A stretch of DNA of 64,000 nt from F23-D06 sp963643165 (GTDB taxonomy: Bacteria > Bacteroidota > Bacteroidia > Bacteroidales > WCHB1-69): positions 15,735 through 79,734 of the forward strand of contig CAVIJD010000005.1 of the NCBI GenBank assembly GCA_963643165.1. The letters run 5' to 3'. A program made the position numbers and the translations under genes. Positions 15,917-24,789 of this stretch are shown in pieces (the first letter of the stretch is position 1; the number at the start of each line of letters is the position of its first letter). Under the pieces are notes generated by a model. The model made no database searches. It had not been told where the DNA came from and saw only the letters and a program-made list of their open reading frames with translations.

Positions 15917-17368
15917 TTATCCGATGCTTCCGGCCAGACTGATGCTGAGCAGCTTTTGAGCTTCAACGGCAAACTCCATCGGAAGTTTGCCTAACACGTC
16001 TTTGGCGTATCCGTTCACAATCAGGCTGATGGCGCTCTCTTTGTCGATGCCGCGCTGCTGGCAGTAGAAGAGCTGGTCTTCCGAAATCTTGGAGGTGGTG
16101 GCCTCATGTTCCACGACAGACGAGGGGTTTGCGCATTTGATGTCGGGCCAGGTGTGCGCTCCGCAGGCATCGCCCATCAGCAGAGAGTCGCACTGCGAGA
16201 AGTTACGCGCGTTTTCGGCGTTCTTGGCCACTTTCACGAGGCCGCGGTAGCTGTTTTGGCTTTTGCCCGCCGAGATGCCCTTTGATACGATCAAGCTTCG
16301 TGTGTTGCGTCCCAGATGGATCATCTTGGTGCCGGTGTCCGCCTGCTGGTAGTTGTTGGTTACGGCCACGGAAAAGAATTCGCCCACCGAATTGTCGCCC
16401 AGCAGCACGCACCCGGGGTATTTCCACGTTATGGCCGAGCCGGTTTCCACCTGTGTCCACGATATTTTGGAGTTTGCGCCTTTGCACAGGCCGCGTTTCG
16501 TGACCAGGTTATAGATGCCGCCGTTCCCGTCTTTGTCGCCGGGATACCAGTTCTGTACAGTGGAGTATTTGATTTCAGCGTCTTTAAGGGCCACCAGCTC
16601 CACCACGGCGGCGTGCAGTTGGTTCTCGTCGCGTTGCGGTGCGGTGCAGCCTTCCATGTAGCTGACGTAAGCCCCCTCGTCGGCAATGAGCAGCGTGCGC
16701 TCAAACTGTCCCGTGCCGGCTGCGTTGATCCTGAAGTAGGTGGAGAGTTCTATCGGGCATCGCACGCCTTTGGGGATGTAGCAGAATGAGCCCTCGCTGA
16801 ACACGGCGGAGTTGAGGGCGGCATAGAAGTTGTCGGTGTAAGGGACCACAGAACCTAAATATTGCTTTACCAGTTCGGGGTATTGCCGGATGGCCTCGCC
16901 AAAGGAGCAGAAGATGATGCCTTGCTTCTTCAGGGTTTCTGAAAAGGTGGTTTTCACGGAAACGGAGTCCATGACGGCATCCACGGCTACGCCTGCGAGG
17001 ATTTTCTGTTCTTGGAGGTTGATGCCCAGTTTGTTGAACGTATCTACCAACTCGGGGTCGGCCTCGTCGAGGCTGTTCAGCTGCTTTTTCTTCTTCGGAA
17101 TGGCAAGATAGGTGATGTCTTGGTAGTCAGGGCGTTTGAAGTCGAGGTGTCCCCACTGGGGCTCTTTGAGGGTGGTCCAGTGCCGGTATGCTTTCAGCCG
17201 GAACTCGAGCAGCCATTCGGGCTCTTCCTTGCGGGCCGAGATCATACGGATGACTTGCTCGTTGAGGCCTTTGGGGAAATCTTCGATGTCGATATTGGAA
17301 ACGAATCCGTATTTGTATTCGTTTGTGGTTATCTCGTTGAGAATGTTCTGGTCGTTTTCTTCTTTCAT
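15917..17368 (-). CDS. sufB: Fe-S cluster assembly scaffold SufB
   Basis: 483 residues, normal length. Scaffold subunit of the SUF iron-sulfur assembly complex in the cytoplasm. Recognised by KQGIIFCSFGEAIRQYPELV, FCYIPKGVRCPIELSTYFRI and by the C-terminal region DSLLMGDACGAHTWPDIKCA followed by EHEATTSKISEDQLFYCQQR. The usual partners sufC and sufD are not next to it: the downstream neighbour is ribK and the upstream one trxB (34 bp gap), so it is embedded in a redox/cofactor operon. Confidence 0.96.
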   Translation of the reverse strand: MKEENDQNILNEITTNEYKYGFVSNIDIEDFPKGLNEQVIRMISARKEEPEWLLEFRLKAYRHWTTLKEPQWGHLDFKRPDYQDITYLAIPKKKKQLNSLDEADPELVDTFNKLGINLQEQKILAGVAVDAVMDSVSVKTTFSETLKKQGIIFCSFGEAIRQYPELVKQYLGSVVPYTDNFYAALNSAVFSEGSFCYIPKGVRCPIELSTYFRINAAGTGQFERTLLIADEGAYVSYMEGCTAPQRDENQLHAAVVELVALKDAEIKYSTVQNWYPGDKDGNGGIYNLVTKRGLCKGANSKISWTQVETGSAITWKYPGCVLLGDNSVGEFFSVAVTNNYQQADTGTKMIHLGRNTRSLIVSKGISAGKSQNSYRGLVKVAKNAENARNFSQCDSLLMGDACGAHTWPDIKCANPSSVVEHEATTSKISEDQLFYCQQRGIDKESAISLIVNGYAKDVLGKLPMEFAVEAQKLLSISLAGSIG

Positions 17369-17402
17369 TGTTGTTGGGGTGAGGGGTGTTTCTGGACGGT
17401 GC

Positions 17403-18347
17403 TCATTCTTGTTCCATCAAAAAACGGGCGACTTCCATGCCGGCCACGGCGCCGGAGGCCGCGGCTATGATGGCTTGGCGGTAAACAGGGTCTTGCACGT
17501 CGCCGGCCGCCCAAACGCCCTCGATGGCGGTGCGGCAGGTGCCGGGTTGGGTGACGATGTATCCTTGGCTGTCAAGTTCGAGTTTCCCCGCGACAAGGTC
17601 GGTGACGGGGGTCACGCCGATGGCTTCAAACACGCCATCTGCCGCGAGGGTGGTTTCCTCTTCCGTCTCTTTGTTTTTGATGCGCAGTCCGGTCACTTTC
17701 TTGATGAACCCTTTCCGTTCCCCGCAGATTTCGAGGGGGAGCGAGTTCCAGCAGACCTCAATGTTCGGGGCGGCAAACACCTGTTTCTGCAGTGCCATGG
17801 TGCCCCGGAACTGGTCGCGGCGATGCACGATATAGACTTTGGTGCAGAGTTTGGACAGGTAGAGGGCGTCTTCCAGGGCGGTGTCGCCGCCGCCGATGAC
17901 GACTGTGGTTTTGTTCTTGAAGAAGTTGCCGTCGCAGGTGGCGCAAGTGGAGACGCCGAAGCCGCGGTATTCCTGTTCGCCGGGCAGGTTGAGCCAGCGG
18001 GCCTGCGCTCCCGTGGCTATGATGACGGTGTCGGCTATGATCTCCTGCTCGTCGTTCAGCATGCAGCGGAACGGGCGCGCGGAGAAGTCAATGCTGGTGA
18101 TGAAGCCCGGAAGCATGCGCGTGCCCGTGCGGAGCGCCTGACTGCGGATGTCGTCCATGATGACGGCCCCGGACGCCGTTTGCGGGTATCCCGGAAAATT
18201 CTCCACCTCAGGGGTGATGGTTAACTGGCCGCCGGGCTGAATGCCTTCGACCAGCAACGGGTTGAGGTCGGCACGCGATGTGTAAATGCCGGCGGTGTAA
18301 CCGGCAGGACCTGAGCCTATGATGAGGCATCTGACATGTTCTGACAT
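17403..18347 (-). CDS. trxB: Thioredoxin reductase
   Basis: 314 residues. FAD- and NADPH-dependent reductase of thioredoxin. FAD-binding GSGPAGYTAGIY near residue 11-22, redox-active disulfide CATC at 135-138, NADPH-binding GGGDTALEDA and HRRDQFRGT after it, and the C-terminal FAD motif WAAGDVQDPVYRQA. First gene of the trxB-sufB-ribK operon, with a promoter at 18378-18385. Confidence 0.96.
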   Translation of the reverse strand: MSEHVRCLIIGSGPAGYTAGIYTSRADLNPLLVEGIQPGGQLTITPEVENFPGYPQTASGAVIMDDIRSQALRTGTRMLPGFITSIDFSARPFRCMLNDEQEIIADTVIIATGAQARWLNLPGEQEYRGFGVSTCATCDGNFFKNKTTVVIGGGDTALEDALYLSKLCTKVYIVHRRDQFRGTMALQKQVFAAPNIEVCWNSLPLEICGERKGFIKKVTGLRIKNKETEEETTLAADGVFEAIGVTPVTDLVAGKLELDSQGYIVTQPGTCRTAIEGVWAAGDVQDPVYRQAIIAAASGAVAGMEVARFLMEQE

Positions 18348-18377
18348 AATATTGTTTGTCTGTTTTTAATCGGAGTG

Positions 18378-18385
18378 CAAAAATA
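18378..18385 (-). promoter_or_regulatory. -7 promoter element for trxB-sufB-ribK
   Basis: TATTTTTG on the minus strand, 30 bp before the trxB ATG. Confidence 0.6.
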
Positions 18386-18429
18386 GTCTTTTTATCCGTT
18401 GCTGCGGATATGCGAGATGACAGTCGCGC

Positions 18430-18903
18430 CTAATAACTGGAACGGGAGTTCATGACGATACGCCACTCGTTGCCCTGTTCGTCAGTGTACTCGAAAATCA
18501 TCTCCCGCCTCGAGAGTTTCTTCACGGAGGCGGTGTAACTGTATTTCTTGCCCAAGACGGTGAACTGCATGACCAAGTTTCGGTAGTTATCCTCAAAAAA
18601 CCAATTTCCGTAGGTTGACTTCCGGTATTCGCCGTTGTGGTAAGCCATCACCTGAAGAATGTAGTCGGCATAGATGTAATAGTAGGTGCCGGGGTTGTTG
18701 GCCAAGCAGCCGGTCTCGCTGATGGCGGTGCTTGCGGTGGAGTCTATCTGTGTGCCGTTGAGGTAGGTGTGCGTGATTTGCCAGAAGCCGACAACGCGGT
18801 ATTCGGGGTCGTGAAAGCTGAGGCCGGGACCTTCGGGATAACGGCATCCCGCCAAGACGAAAAGCGCGCAGAACACGGCGCAAACGGTTTTGAAGTTTTT
18901 CAT
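18430..18903 (-). CDS. Small lipoprotein, lipocalin-like
   Basis: 157 residues with a lipoprotein signal ending LAGC (Cys20). The mature part is beta-rich with repeated aromatic strands (GFWQITHTYLNG, NWFFEDNYRNLVMQFTVLGK, EMIFEYTDEQGNEWRIVM), resembling small Bacteroidota lipocalin-like lipoproteins. Function unknown. It starts 18 bp after the sirtuin stop on the same strand, so the two are probably co-transcribed, although no functional link is evident. Confidence 0.75.
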   Translation of the reverse strand: MKNFKTVCAVFCALFVLAGCRYPEGPGLSFHDPEYRVVGFWQITHTYLNGTQIDSTASTAISETGCLANNPGTYYYIYADYILQVMAYHNGEYRKSTYGNWFFEDNYRNLVMQFTVLGKKYSYTASVKKLSRREMIFEYTDEQGNEWRIVMNSRSSY

Positions 18904-18921
18904 AGGGTAGGGCTCTTGAGG

Positions 18922-19611
18922 TTAAATTTCCGGTTTCAGCAGGTCATAGAGTTGCTGCATGCCGGTGGTGGCTTTTTCTTTTATGAAATGAACTTTACGG
19001 CGGATGGGTTGCACATCTTTGGGGTCAATGACGTAGATGTCAGTCTGTTGCGGGGCGTAGTAGAGCAATCCGGCCGCGGGGTAAACGTTGAGTGAGGTGC
19101 CTACGATGATGAGGATGTCGGCCTTCTCCACCTCGGCCACGGCCTGGTCCATCATGGGCACGGCCTCGCCGAACCAGACGATGAAAGGACGCATGCGGGC
19201 GCCGTCGGGGGTGCGCTCGGCATGGCCGATGGCGCGGTAGCCGATGTCTTCAACGAATTGCTTGCCGTTTTCGCTGCAGGCCTTGGTGGCTTCGCCATGC
19301 AGGTGGATGACGTGCGTGGAGCCGCCGCGTTCGTGCAGGTTGTCGATGTTCTGCGTGACTACAGCCACGTCGTAGTACGATTCCAGGGCGGCTACCAGCC
19401 GGTGTGCCTTGTTAGGCTCCGCCTTCGCCAGCTCGGCCCGGCGCGCGTTGTAAAAGTCGGTGACTAAGTCGGGGTCGCGCTGCCATCCCTCAATGGAGGC
19501 CACGTCTTCAACCCTGTAGTTCTCCCACAGCCCGTCGCTGTCGCGGAATGTCTTGATGCCGCTCTCGGCACTGATGCCCGCTCCGGAGAGAACAACTATC
19601 TTCTTGCCCAT
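18922..19611 (-). CDS. cobB: NAD-dependent protein deacylase (sirtuin)
   Basis: 229 residues. Removes acyl groups from lysines using NAD. Rossmann/NAD motif GAGISAESGIKTFR at residues 10-23, TQNIDNLHERGG at 86-97 and catalytic His in HLHG (H105). Y54 and R57 (FYNARR) match the Tyr-x-x-Arg pair that favours succinyl or malonyl lysines in SIRT5-like enzymes. The protein has a single cysteine, so the usual four-cysteine zinc site is missing, as in some short bacterial sirtuins. The promoter lies about 100 bp upstream. Confidence 0.92.
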   Translation of the reverse strand: MGKKIVVLSGAGISAESGIKTFRDSDGLWENYRVEDVASIEGWQRDPDLVTDFYNARRAELAKAEPNKAHRLVAALESYYDVAVVTQNIDNLHERGGSTHVIHLHGEATKACSENGKQFVEDIGYRAIGHAERTPDGARMRPFIVWFGEAVPMMDQAVAEVEKADILIIVGTSLNVYPAAGLLYYAPQQTDIYVIDPKDVQPIRRKVHFIKEKATTGMQQLYDLLKPEI

Positions 19612-19713
19612 CGTGAATGTGTTTTTATAAGATGATCTTTGTTTGTTGTTGTGCTGTTACTTTCTCAAAACTTGCAAGTTGCATATTTTGCAAACCTGAA
19701 AAATGAAACGCAG

Positions 19714-19721
19714 CAAAGTTA
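19714..19721 (-). promoter_or_regulatory. -7 promoter element for the sirtuin gene
   Basis: TAACTTTG on the minus strand, a TAnnTTTG match about 100 bp before the ATG, implying a leader of about 95 nt. Confidence 0.45.
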
Positions 19722-19809
19722 CATAATATTCTGTTTGCCGCCACTTTCGAGACCGCTTCTTTTCTCGACGGCAGAAATGTCGGTCGAGCATTTGTCTTGG
19801 AACGCAAAA

Positions 19810-21519
19810 TCAGTCGTCAAAGGCTATTCTGCGGCGGAAATGACGGGTAGAGCGGCTGTCGTTGCGGATGATTTCCGTGTCGGCTTCAGGAAACTCCTTG
19901 ATGGCCATGGTGCTGCGTTTGTGAACAGGGTCGTACTGAACCCAGGGCACGGGGACTTTATGAATGTGGCCGTCGCCGCCAAAAACGGAAATATAGTCCA
20001 AACGGTTGGTTCCGGAGAAGCCATACGCTTGAATTTCAATCTCTTTTGTCCCGTTGTCGTTGCTGTGCAATAAGGAGGTTTTCAGAATATTGGGGGTTAT
20101 GCTGCGGGGATGCATGAAGCCAGACTCCCCTTTGAAGTTTGCAATGGATTCCCATTCCCAGAAGGAAGAGTCCCCGAGGAGGTCGCGCCCGTAGATCTCC
20201 TTGCGGGTGCGTGTCTGCTGGTAAAGCGGGATGGAAAGCAGCGGCGCGAAGGCGAAATAGACGGCCCTGAAATATTCTTGGTTTACCCGCAGGAAACGTT
20301 GTTTCACGATGTCGAAGTTGTAGTCCATCCATTTTTCGGGGTCGGTGTTGATGTCGAATTTCTGCAGGTGCTTGGGATAGACGACGTTGATCATTTTGGT
20401 CTTTACTATCGTGAAGTCGTCGCCATAGCCATATTGCTTGTCCTGCATGAGCGTCACAAGTGCCTTCTGGGCCAAAGGCGTGAACAGCAGGCGGTATTGC
20501 ACCTCGTTGTCGCGGTCTTTGGTGGAAAACAGCACTTCAAAGTCCTGGTTGGCCATCATGGTGTAGTCGCTTTCGTCGTTCATTTTCCGCGAAAAGCGTT
20601 CAAGGTTCTTGCGTTTGATCTTCTTCTTGAGGTCAACGAATGGTGCATCATCGGAGAGTCCCTCGGGTTCTCGCGAGAACGACAGGTCGGGGGCGGCCTC
20701 GTTGGCATACATCACGAAGGTTCTGTCTTCATATAGCGGGCAGGGTTTGGTGACTGAAGCCGTGAGGGTTTCGGACCTGGTCACGTAGTGTGTCTTCCCG
20801 TCCGAGTCGGTGACCTCTTCTTCCCAATAGATGGTCAGGTGTCCCGTGTAGGTTTTGACTCCCATTTGGAAATTGCGGGTCGTGGCGATGACGAAAGGGT
20901 TGCCTTTTATCTCGCCGCTGTGGGAAAACAGCACGGAGGAGTCTCGGTTCAGCGAGCCGGTATAGCCGAACTCTTCGCTTAACTGTTTGACTCTTGCGGC
21001 GTTGAAGTAGGGGTCGAAATGGATGTTCGGCACGGTCTTCTCAATCAGTTTCGTCGGGATGTCCCAACTGAACAGGGCGTTGAGCGACTTCATCTGGGCC
21101 TGTGCTTCTTGTATCAGGGTTTTGCGTTTCGTGTTAAGGTCGGAGATGACCGACGTTAGTACCCTGATTTTTTTTTGCACGGCAGTGAAAGCCAACACAA
21201 TCAAGGCTATGCCGAGTACGATGAACAACACGATCATCCAGGTGTTGGCGGCGACTGTGTAAGAGATGAACGGCAGCAGAAACAGCACGACAGCGGCGGC
21301 AATCATGAGCCATTTCAGCCATTTGAAACCGCTTATTTTGTTGGTGTTATTGGCGATCAGTTCGTTGACATATTCAATTTTCTTGCAGGTTGCTTTGTTT
21401 GCTTCTTTGTCAACGGCTGCTTTCTGTTCGATTTCGGCAAATGCTTCCTCGGCATTCTTGCGGAAAGCATCCTTCAACTCGTCCCGGTAACGTTCTAAAG
21501 GTTCGTGTATGTCGTCCAT
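19810..21519 (-). CDS. Membrane protein of unknown function, LemA partner
   Basis: 569 residues. An N-terminal helical segment rich in Glu, Lys and Ala (about 1-60) is followed by two adjacent membrane segments near residues 68-112 (WLMIAAAVVLFLLPFISYTV, then MIVLFIVLGIALIVLAFTAV), then a second helical stretch and a large soluble domain of about 430 residues. It has no motif I can assign an activity to. It resembles the large membrane proteins encoded next to lemA in diverse bacteria. It is 85 bp downstream of the LemA gene on the same strand and lacks its own visible promoter, so the two likely form a membrane complex. Confidence 0.8.
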   Translation of the reverse strand: MDDIHEPLERYRDELKDAFRKNAEEAFAEIEQKAAVDKEANKATCKKIEYVNELIANNTNKISGFKWLKWLMIAAAVVLFLLPFISYTVAANTWMIVLFIVLGIALIVLAFTAVQKKIRVLTSVISDLNTKRKTLIQEAQAQMKSLNALFSWDIPTKLIEKTVPNIHFDPYFNAARVKQLSEEFGYTGSLNRDSSVLFSHSGEIKGNPFVIATTRNFQMGVKTYTGHLTIYWEEEVTDSDGKTHYVTRSETLTASVTKPCPLYEDRTFVMYANEAAPDLSFSREPEGLSDDAPFVDLKKKIKRKNLERFSRKMNDESDYTMMANQDFEVLFSTKDRDNEVQYRLLFTPLAQKALVTLMQDKQYGYGDDFTIVKTKMINVVYPKHLQKFDINTDPEKWMDYNFDIVKQRFLRVNQEYFRAVYFAFAPLLSIPLYQQTRTRKEIYGRDLLGDSSFWEWESIANFKGESGFMHPRSITPNILKTSLLHSNDNGTKEIEIQAYGFSGTNRLDYISVFGGDGHIHKVPVPWVQYDPVHKRSTMAIKEFPEADTEIIRNDSRSTRHFRRRIAFDD

Positions 21520-21604
21520 GGCTCTGGGTCCTGCGTGATTAGGTTAAACGGGAATGTGTGGCAGACAGGGCATGCGCACATCCTGAATTGCAGCATAGGG
21601 CGGC

Positions 21605-22267
21605 TTAAAAGAAAACCTGTCTGGCGCGCTCTTTGGTTTCGGCGGAGACGGTGAATGGGATGCGGGTGGTGTATCCGGCGCGGGCGGCGACAATCATTTT
21701 GGTAGGCCAGTCAAAGATGTCGCGGTTCCATTGATAAACCGTGTCGTTGTAGAGGCTGCGGGCAGCGGTGATCTCTTTCTGGAGGTAGGAGTTCTGCTGC
21801 ATGGCGTCTGCAATGGCGGCGTGGGCTTTCAGTTCGGGGTAGGCTTCCACTTGCGGGAAGAGGCGGGCGTAAGCCCGGTCGATGTTGCGGGCCACCTCGT
21901 TGCGGTCTGCGTTGGGGTTGATGCCTCCGCGATAGGCCGCCACGGTCTTCATCACGTCCTTGTCAAGGTCAATGGCCTTTTCGAGCAACGGGACAACATT
22001 CTGGAGGATCTGCACCCGCTGTTCCAGGTAGTTGTCGATGGTGGAAGCGTCTGCCTGTATCTTCTGCTGCAGTTGCTGGAAGTAGTTTTTGGCCTTGACT
22101 TTCATAATCAAGAAGATAAGGCCGGGCAGGATGCCGCAGACCCACAGCAGGACCTCAAAAATCGTAGAGCCCACGCCGATGGTGACGGGCAGTTGTTTTT
22201 CAATAACATTGACATCGCGTCCCTCGGGGTTGACGGTCGCATTCATTTCGTCTAATTCATTTGCCAT
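21605..22267 (-). CDS. LemA family protein
   Basis: 220 residues. An N-terminal extension of about 30 residues precedes one membrane segment (IFEVLLWVCGILPGLIFLIM), after which the LemA helical core begins: KAKNYFQQLQQKIQADASTI, then EQRVQILQNVVPLLEKAI and a later RAYARLFPQVEAYPELKAH. The LemA function is not settled. The promoter is at 22328-22335. It heads a two-gene operon with the 569-residue membrane protein. Confidence 0.9.
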   Translation of the reverse strand: MANELDEMNATVNPEGRDVNVIEKQLPVTIGVGSTIFEVLLWVCGILPGLIFLIMKVKAKNYFQQLQQKIQADASTIDNYLEQRVQILQNVVPLLEKAIDLDKDVMKTVAAYRGGINPNADRNEVARNIDRAYARLFPQVEAYPELKAHAAIADAMQQNSYLQKEITAARSLYNDTVYQWNRDIFDWPTKMIVAARAGYTTRIPFTVSAETKERARQVFF

Positions 22268-22327
22268 AGGTTGTGTGTTTATAAGTGGTGATACTTTTCC
22301 CTGTTTTCAGAGGACATTAAAACGCGG

Positions 22328-22335
22328 CAAATGTA
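22328..22335 (-). promoter_or_regulatory. -7 promoter element for the LemA operon
   Basis: TACATTTG on the minus strand, about 60 bp before the LemA ATG. Mobile repeat copy E starts 42 bp further upstream, so anything beyond the core promoter has been displaced. Confidence 0.55.
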
Positions 22336-22831
22336 ACGTTTTTTTTGAATGGGACATTTTTTTTGGGCGATAAATTCACGGCTGCTGCACGAATTTAGAA
22401 TTTAGAATGTAGAGCGTTACGCGTGTTGTTCTTTCTCTCTTTCCACGATGTTGGCCCTCTTCGAGGACCTGTTTGACTCGGGGCGCGGCTTGCTCCGACG
22501 GCTTCACCGTCGGTTATGGTCATTGGCGGCTCAACGAGCCGCCAATGATTGGGCATCTCCGATGCCCGAACACTGCGAGAACTTCTTTGCCACGGGCCGA
22601 CTTACGACTTATGACTTATGAGGGATGATGTAGCGACTTGCGCAACGCCCTCGGAGAGGGCCAACATCATCGTGCTGGTCGGAAATCGTCGACTTCGCTA
22701 AGAACAAGCGGGAGTTCTTCGAGAAGAACATCGACCTTTCCAATGGCCTGCCGACGGACGACACGCTGCGGCGCTTCTTCCAGGACCTGAACCCGAAGTC
22801 GTTCCGGGCCCGCTTTGCGGAATGGGCATCC

Positions 22832-23971
<1,140 letters not shown>

Positions 23972-23999
23972 AGTGGCTGCAAGTTTTGTTTTAGCGGCG

Positions 24000-24007
24000 C
24001 AAAAATA
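24000..24007 (-). promoter_or_regulatory. -7 promoter element for pfkA
   Basis: TATTTTTG on the minus strand, 28 bp before the pfkA ATG. Confidence 0.6.
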
Positions 24008-24013
24008 GGAAAA

Positions 24014-24041
24014 ATGAAAAAAGCCCGGAACATTCCGGGCT
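24014..24041 (-). terminator. Intrinsic terminator of rplY
   Basis: Stem AGCCCGGAA/TTCCGGGCT (24022-24041) followed on the minus strand by a run of T residues. It lies just after the rplY stop and directly upstream of the pfkA promoter. Confidence 0.85.
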
Positions 24042-24067
24042 CTGTGTGGGTTGGATTTTCGGAAAAA

Positions 24068-24664
24068 TTATGCTTCCGTAGTTTCGCCCTCGCCTTCTTC
24101 GGTGTCGTTGGAGGCAACCACGTTGCGGGTCTGGTTCACGGAGACGATGACCTTGTTGGGATTATCTACAATGGTCAGGTTGTCAATGGCAATGTCGCCA
24201 ATCTTGATCATGTCCTCGATGTCCAGTTTGGAGATGTCTGCGGTGATGTCTTCAGGAATGTGCTCCAGAAGACCGCGCACTTTGAGCTTGCGCACTCTCT
24301 TGTGGAGGAAACCGCCCTTAAGAACGCCAGGAGACGTGCCCGTGATCTTGAAAGGTATCTCGATGGTGATGGGCTTGTTGTCGGTGACTTCGAGGAAATC
24401 GACATGCAACAGCTTGTCGGTGATGGGGTGGAACTGCGTCTCTTGAACAATGGCACGGTAGGTGTTGCCGTCGAGACTGATCTCTGCATATTTCACTTCC
24501 GGAGTGTAGAGGAGATTCCTGAATTGGCTCTCTTCCATGACGAAAAGTTTCTGCTCTTTTCCGCCGTACAGCACACAAGGAATCATTCCGTTAAGCCGTT
24601 GTGCCTTGGCATCTTTTTTCCCTACGTTCTCGCGAAGAGAACCGCTCATAGATACTGATTTCAT
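24068..24664 (-). CDS. rplY: 50S ribosomal protein L25/general stress protein Ctc
   Basis: 198 residues from ATG 24664. Binds 5S rRNA. MSGSLRENVGKKDAKAQRLN and GMIPCVLYGGKEQ at the N-terminus are the L25 5S-binding domain, and the remainder with HVDFLEVTDNKPITIEIPF and TGTSPGVLKGG is the C-terminal TL5/Ctc domain. The acidic tail (EEGEGETTEA) is common in Bacteroidota. A 52-codon upstream extension precedes the promoter and is not coding. Confidence 0.94.
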   Translation of the reverse strand: MKSVSMSGSLRENVGKKDAKAQRLNGMIPCVLYGGKEQKLFVMEESQFRNLLYTPEVKYAEISLDGNTYRAIVQETQFHPITDKLLHVDFLEVTDNKPITIEIPFKITGTSPGVLKGGFLHKRVRKLKVRGLLEHIPEDITADISKLDIEDMIKIGDIAIDNLTIVDNPNKVIVSVNQTRNVVASNDTEEGEGETTEA

Positions 24665-24706
24665 ATTGTTCTTTTTTTTGAAAAAAATTGATTTTTTAAA
24701 CGGCGG

Positions 24707-24714
24707 CAAAAGTA
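24707..24714 (-). promoter_or_regulatory. -7 promoter element for rplY
   Basis: TACTTTTG on the minus strand, 42 bp before the ATG. It is divergent from the nnrD/E promoter 47 bp away. Confidence 0.65.
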
Positions 24715-24760
24715 CGAAAAATATCAGACGGTTCAACTTTCGGTGCGCTTCATTTTTTAG

Positions 24761-24768
24761 TATTTTTG
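24761..24768 (+). promoter_or_regulatory. -7 promoter element for nnrD/E
   Basis: TATTTTTG; its position overlaps the first in-frame ATG (24766) and therefore supports the start at 24790. Confidence 0.6.
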
Positions 24769-24789
24769 CGCCCTGACACGATTTGGAAT

